From Methylobacter sp. (GTDB lineage: Bacteria; Pseudomonadota; Gammaproteobacteria; Methylococcales; Methylomonadaceae), in the NCBI GenBank assembly GCA_003158415.1, contig PMJA01000268.1:3192-10258 (forward strand): 7,067 bases of DNA, read 5' to 3'. Made by a program: the position numbers and the translations under genes. Below the pieces are notes generated by a model. That model was not told where the DNA came from. It made no database searches and saw nothing but the letters and a program-made list of their open reading frames with translations. This document shows positions 6,029-7,067 of this stretch, piece after piece. Within the stretch, counting starts at the first letter, position 1. Every line of letters begins with the position of its first letter.

Positions 6029-7067
6029 CTAAGATGACCCGCCCAAGGCGACAAAAAAGGCCACTGTATCCTGAAAGCGTTGAGTTAAAGTTGATAGATA
6101 AGCAATTTTCGCCTGCTGGTACTGACTGTCCACGGTGAGAACTTGCAGATAATTGACCAGACCGGCCTGGTAATTTGCGTTGATCAGTCGTAAGGCTTCT
6201 TCGGCCGCAGTCAGCGCTTGCCGTTGCGCGGACAGGGCTTCGGCATCATGCTCAAGCGCAGTCAGAGTGTCGGCAACTTGCGAGAAAGCGCTGACAACGG
6301 TTTGACGATAATTGGCCAGGGATTTTTCGTAAGTTTCGATGGCGGCTTTGCGGTTGAACCATAAGGTTCCGCCGTGAAACAGCGGCTGGGCGAAATTGGC
6401 ACCCATGCTCCAGATGTTGCCCCGGCTCATGAACAGGTCGAGCAGGGATTGATTATTGTAGCCGTAAGAGCCGGTTAAGCTGATATTCGGAAACAAGCCC
6501 GCCGTGGCCACGCCGATTCTTGCGCTGTCGCTGTGTAGTTGCGCCTCCGCAGACAGGATGTCCGGGCGCTGATGCACCAAATCGGAAGGCAAGCTTACGG
6601 GGATGTTTGACGGCAGCGTCAGCTCTTCCAGGCTTACCTTGGGCGGATTCCAGTCCGCAGGCGTCAGCCCGACCAAATTGGCTTGCAGGTGTTCGGTTTG
6701 ACTGAGTTTTTGCTTCAGCGGCGGTAGGGTCGCTGCTATAGATGCCAGCTGACTACGGAGGCTAAGCACGTTCAGGTAAGGTACGGTACCGGCCTTTACT
6801 TGACTTTCCGTTATTTTGATTTGCTTGCGCACTATATCGATAAGCTGTTCCGTGGCCTCGACTTCGGCTCGGTAGGCGGCTCTAGCGATGACTGTGTTGA
6901 TGACATTGCCGGTCAACGTAAGATAAGTAGCAATCGCCGTATAGCGCTGCAATTCTTTTTGGGCTTCAAGACTCTCGATGCCACGGCGTTCACCGCCAAA
7001 TACATCCAGCGTATAACTGACCGTTGTGGATATCGTGTAGAGGTTAAAGATGGTGGGTGAGGAGGTA
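6029..7067 (-). CDS. TolC/OprM (NodT-type) outer-membrane efflux protein, N-terminus beyond right edge
   Basis: The visible 345 residues end at the stop codon 6029-6031, and the frame stays open to the right edge. A TTG at 6952 could be taken as a start, but the frame continues upstream with clear family sequence (VSYTLDVFGGERRGIESLEA), so the gene is cut by the window rather than short. Members usually have about 450-500 residues, so roughly the first 130 are missing, including the signal peptide and any lipobox. The remaining half of the first OEP repeat is followed by the diagnostic LPSDLVHQRPDILSAEAQL (visible residues 159-177), IGVATAGLFPNISLTGSYGY and the coiled-coil helices of the second repeat, ending LGGSS. 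The protein forms the trimeric outer-membrane channel of a tripartite RND-type pump or a related exporter. The pump and adaptor genes are not in the window; they would be expected upstream, past the right edge. The substrate cannot be told from this gene. Confidence 0.92.
   Translation of the reverse strand, partial: TSSPTIFNLYTISTTVSYTLDVFGGERRGIESLEAQKELQRYTAIATYLTLTGNVINTVIARAAYRAEVEATEQLIDIVRKQIKITESQVKAGTVPYLNVLSLRSQLASIAATLPPLKQKLSQTEHLQANLVGLTPADWNPPKVSLEELTLPSNIPVSLPSDLVHQRPDILSAEAQLHSDSARIGVATAGLFPNISLTGSYGYNNQSLLDLFMSRGNIWSMGANFAQPLFHGGTLWFNRKAAIETYEKSLANYRQTVVSAFSQVADTLTALEHDAEALSAQRQALTAAEEALRLINANYQAGLVNYLQVLTVDSQYQQAKIAYLSTLTQRFQDTVAFFVALGGSS

Noticed and set aside
6029..6952. 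Efflux gene as a complete short protein starting at TTG 6952
   Set aside because: The frame remains open upstream to the edge with typical TolC/OprM sequence, so this TTG is an internal leucine codon.
6520..7060. Plus-strand frames opposite the efflux gene
   Set aside because: They are shadows of the minus-strand coding sequence.
1..7067. CRISPR array, tRNA, rRNA, riboswitch or insertion sequence
   Set aside because: I saw no regularly spaced repeats, no cloverleaf with a CCA end, no transposase-like protein and no terminal inverted repeats with target duplications.

Overview
The window looks like chromosomal DNA of a Gram-negative gammaproteobacterium. A methylotroph or methanotroph of the Methylococcales is my best guess. 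It rests on the combination of a very large pyrophosphate-type PEP carboxykinase, a Cyc2-like outer-membrane cytochrome, a REP hairpin headed GTAG, and moderate base composition. No taxonomic marker gene is present, so the guess is an inference. I see no rRNA, tRNA, CRISPR array, insertion sequence or phage gene.

Layout from left to right. (1) Positions 1-1127, minus strand: the first 375 residues of an exported monoheme cytochrome c (CTACH at residues 46-50) that continues as a probable outer-membrane beta-barrel rich in methionine. It runs off the left edge. A good -24/-12 (sigma-54) promoter match lies about 55 bases upstream of its start. (2) Positions 1255-1305: a perfect 20-bp inverted repeat, probably the end of the next transcript. 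(3) Positions 1320-2327, minus strand: a DUF475/TerC-like multi-pass membrane protein. (4) Positions 2328-2511: a divergent promoter region with a ribosome binding site on each side, a sigma-70-like promoter for the membrane protein, and one REP-type hairpin. (5) Positions 2512-5958, plus strand: a 1148-residue protein with all the recognisable active-site blocks of a PEP carboxykinase at about twice the normal size, which fits the PPi-dependent type. (6) Positions 5959-6028: a convergent gap with two hairpins. (7) Positions 6029-7067, minus strand: the C-terminal 345 residues of a TolC/OprM/NodT-type outer-membrane efflux protein, cut by the right edge.

The genes do not form one operon. The cytochrome-porin and the DUF475 gene point the same way but are separated by a hairpin and a new promoter. 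The PEP carboxykinase is divergent from DUF475 and convergent with the efflux gene. The carboxykinase would interconvert oxaloacetate and PEP using pyrophosphate, linking the C4-acid pool to glycolysis. The cytochrome-porin suggests electron transfer across the outer membrane. The efflux protein is probably the last gene of a pump operon lying beyond the right edge. A shared Mn2+ theme between the TerC-like protein and the Mn-dependent carboxykinase is possible but speculative.
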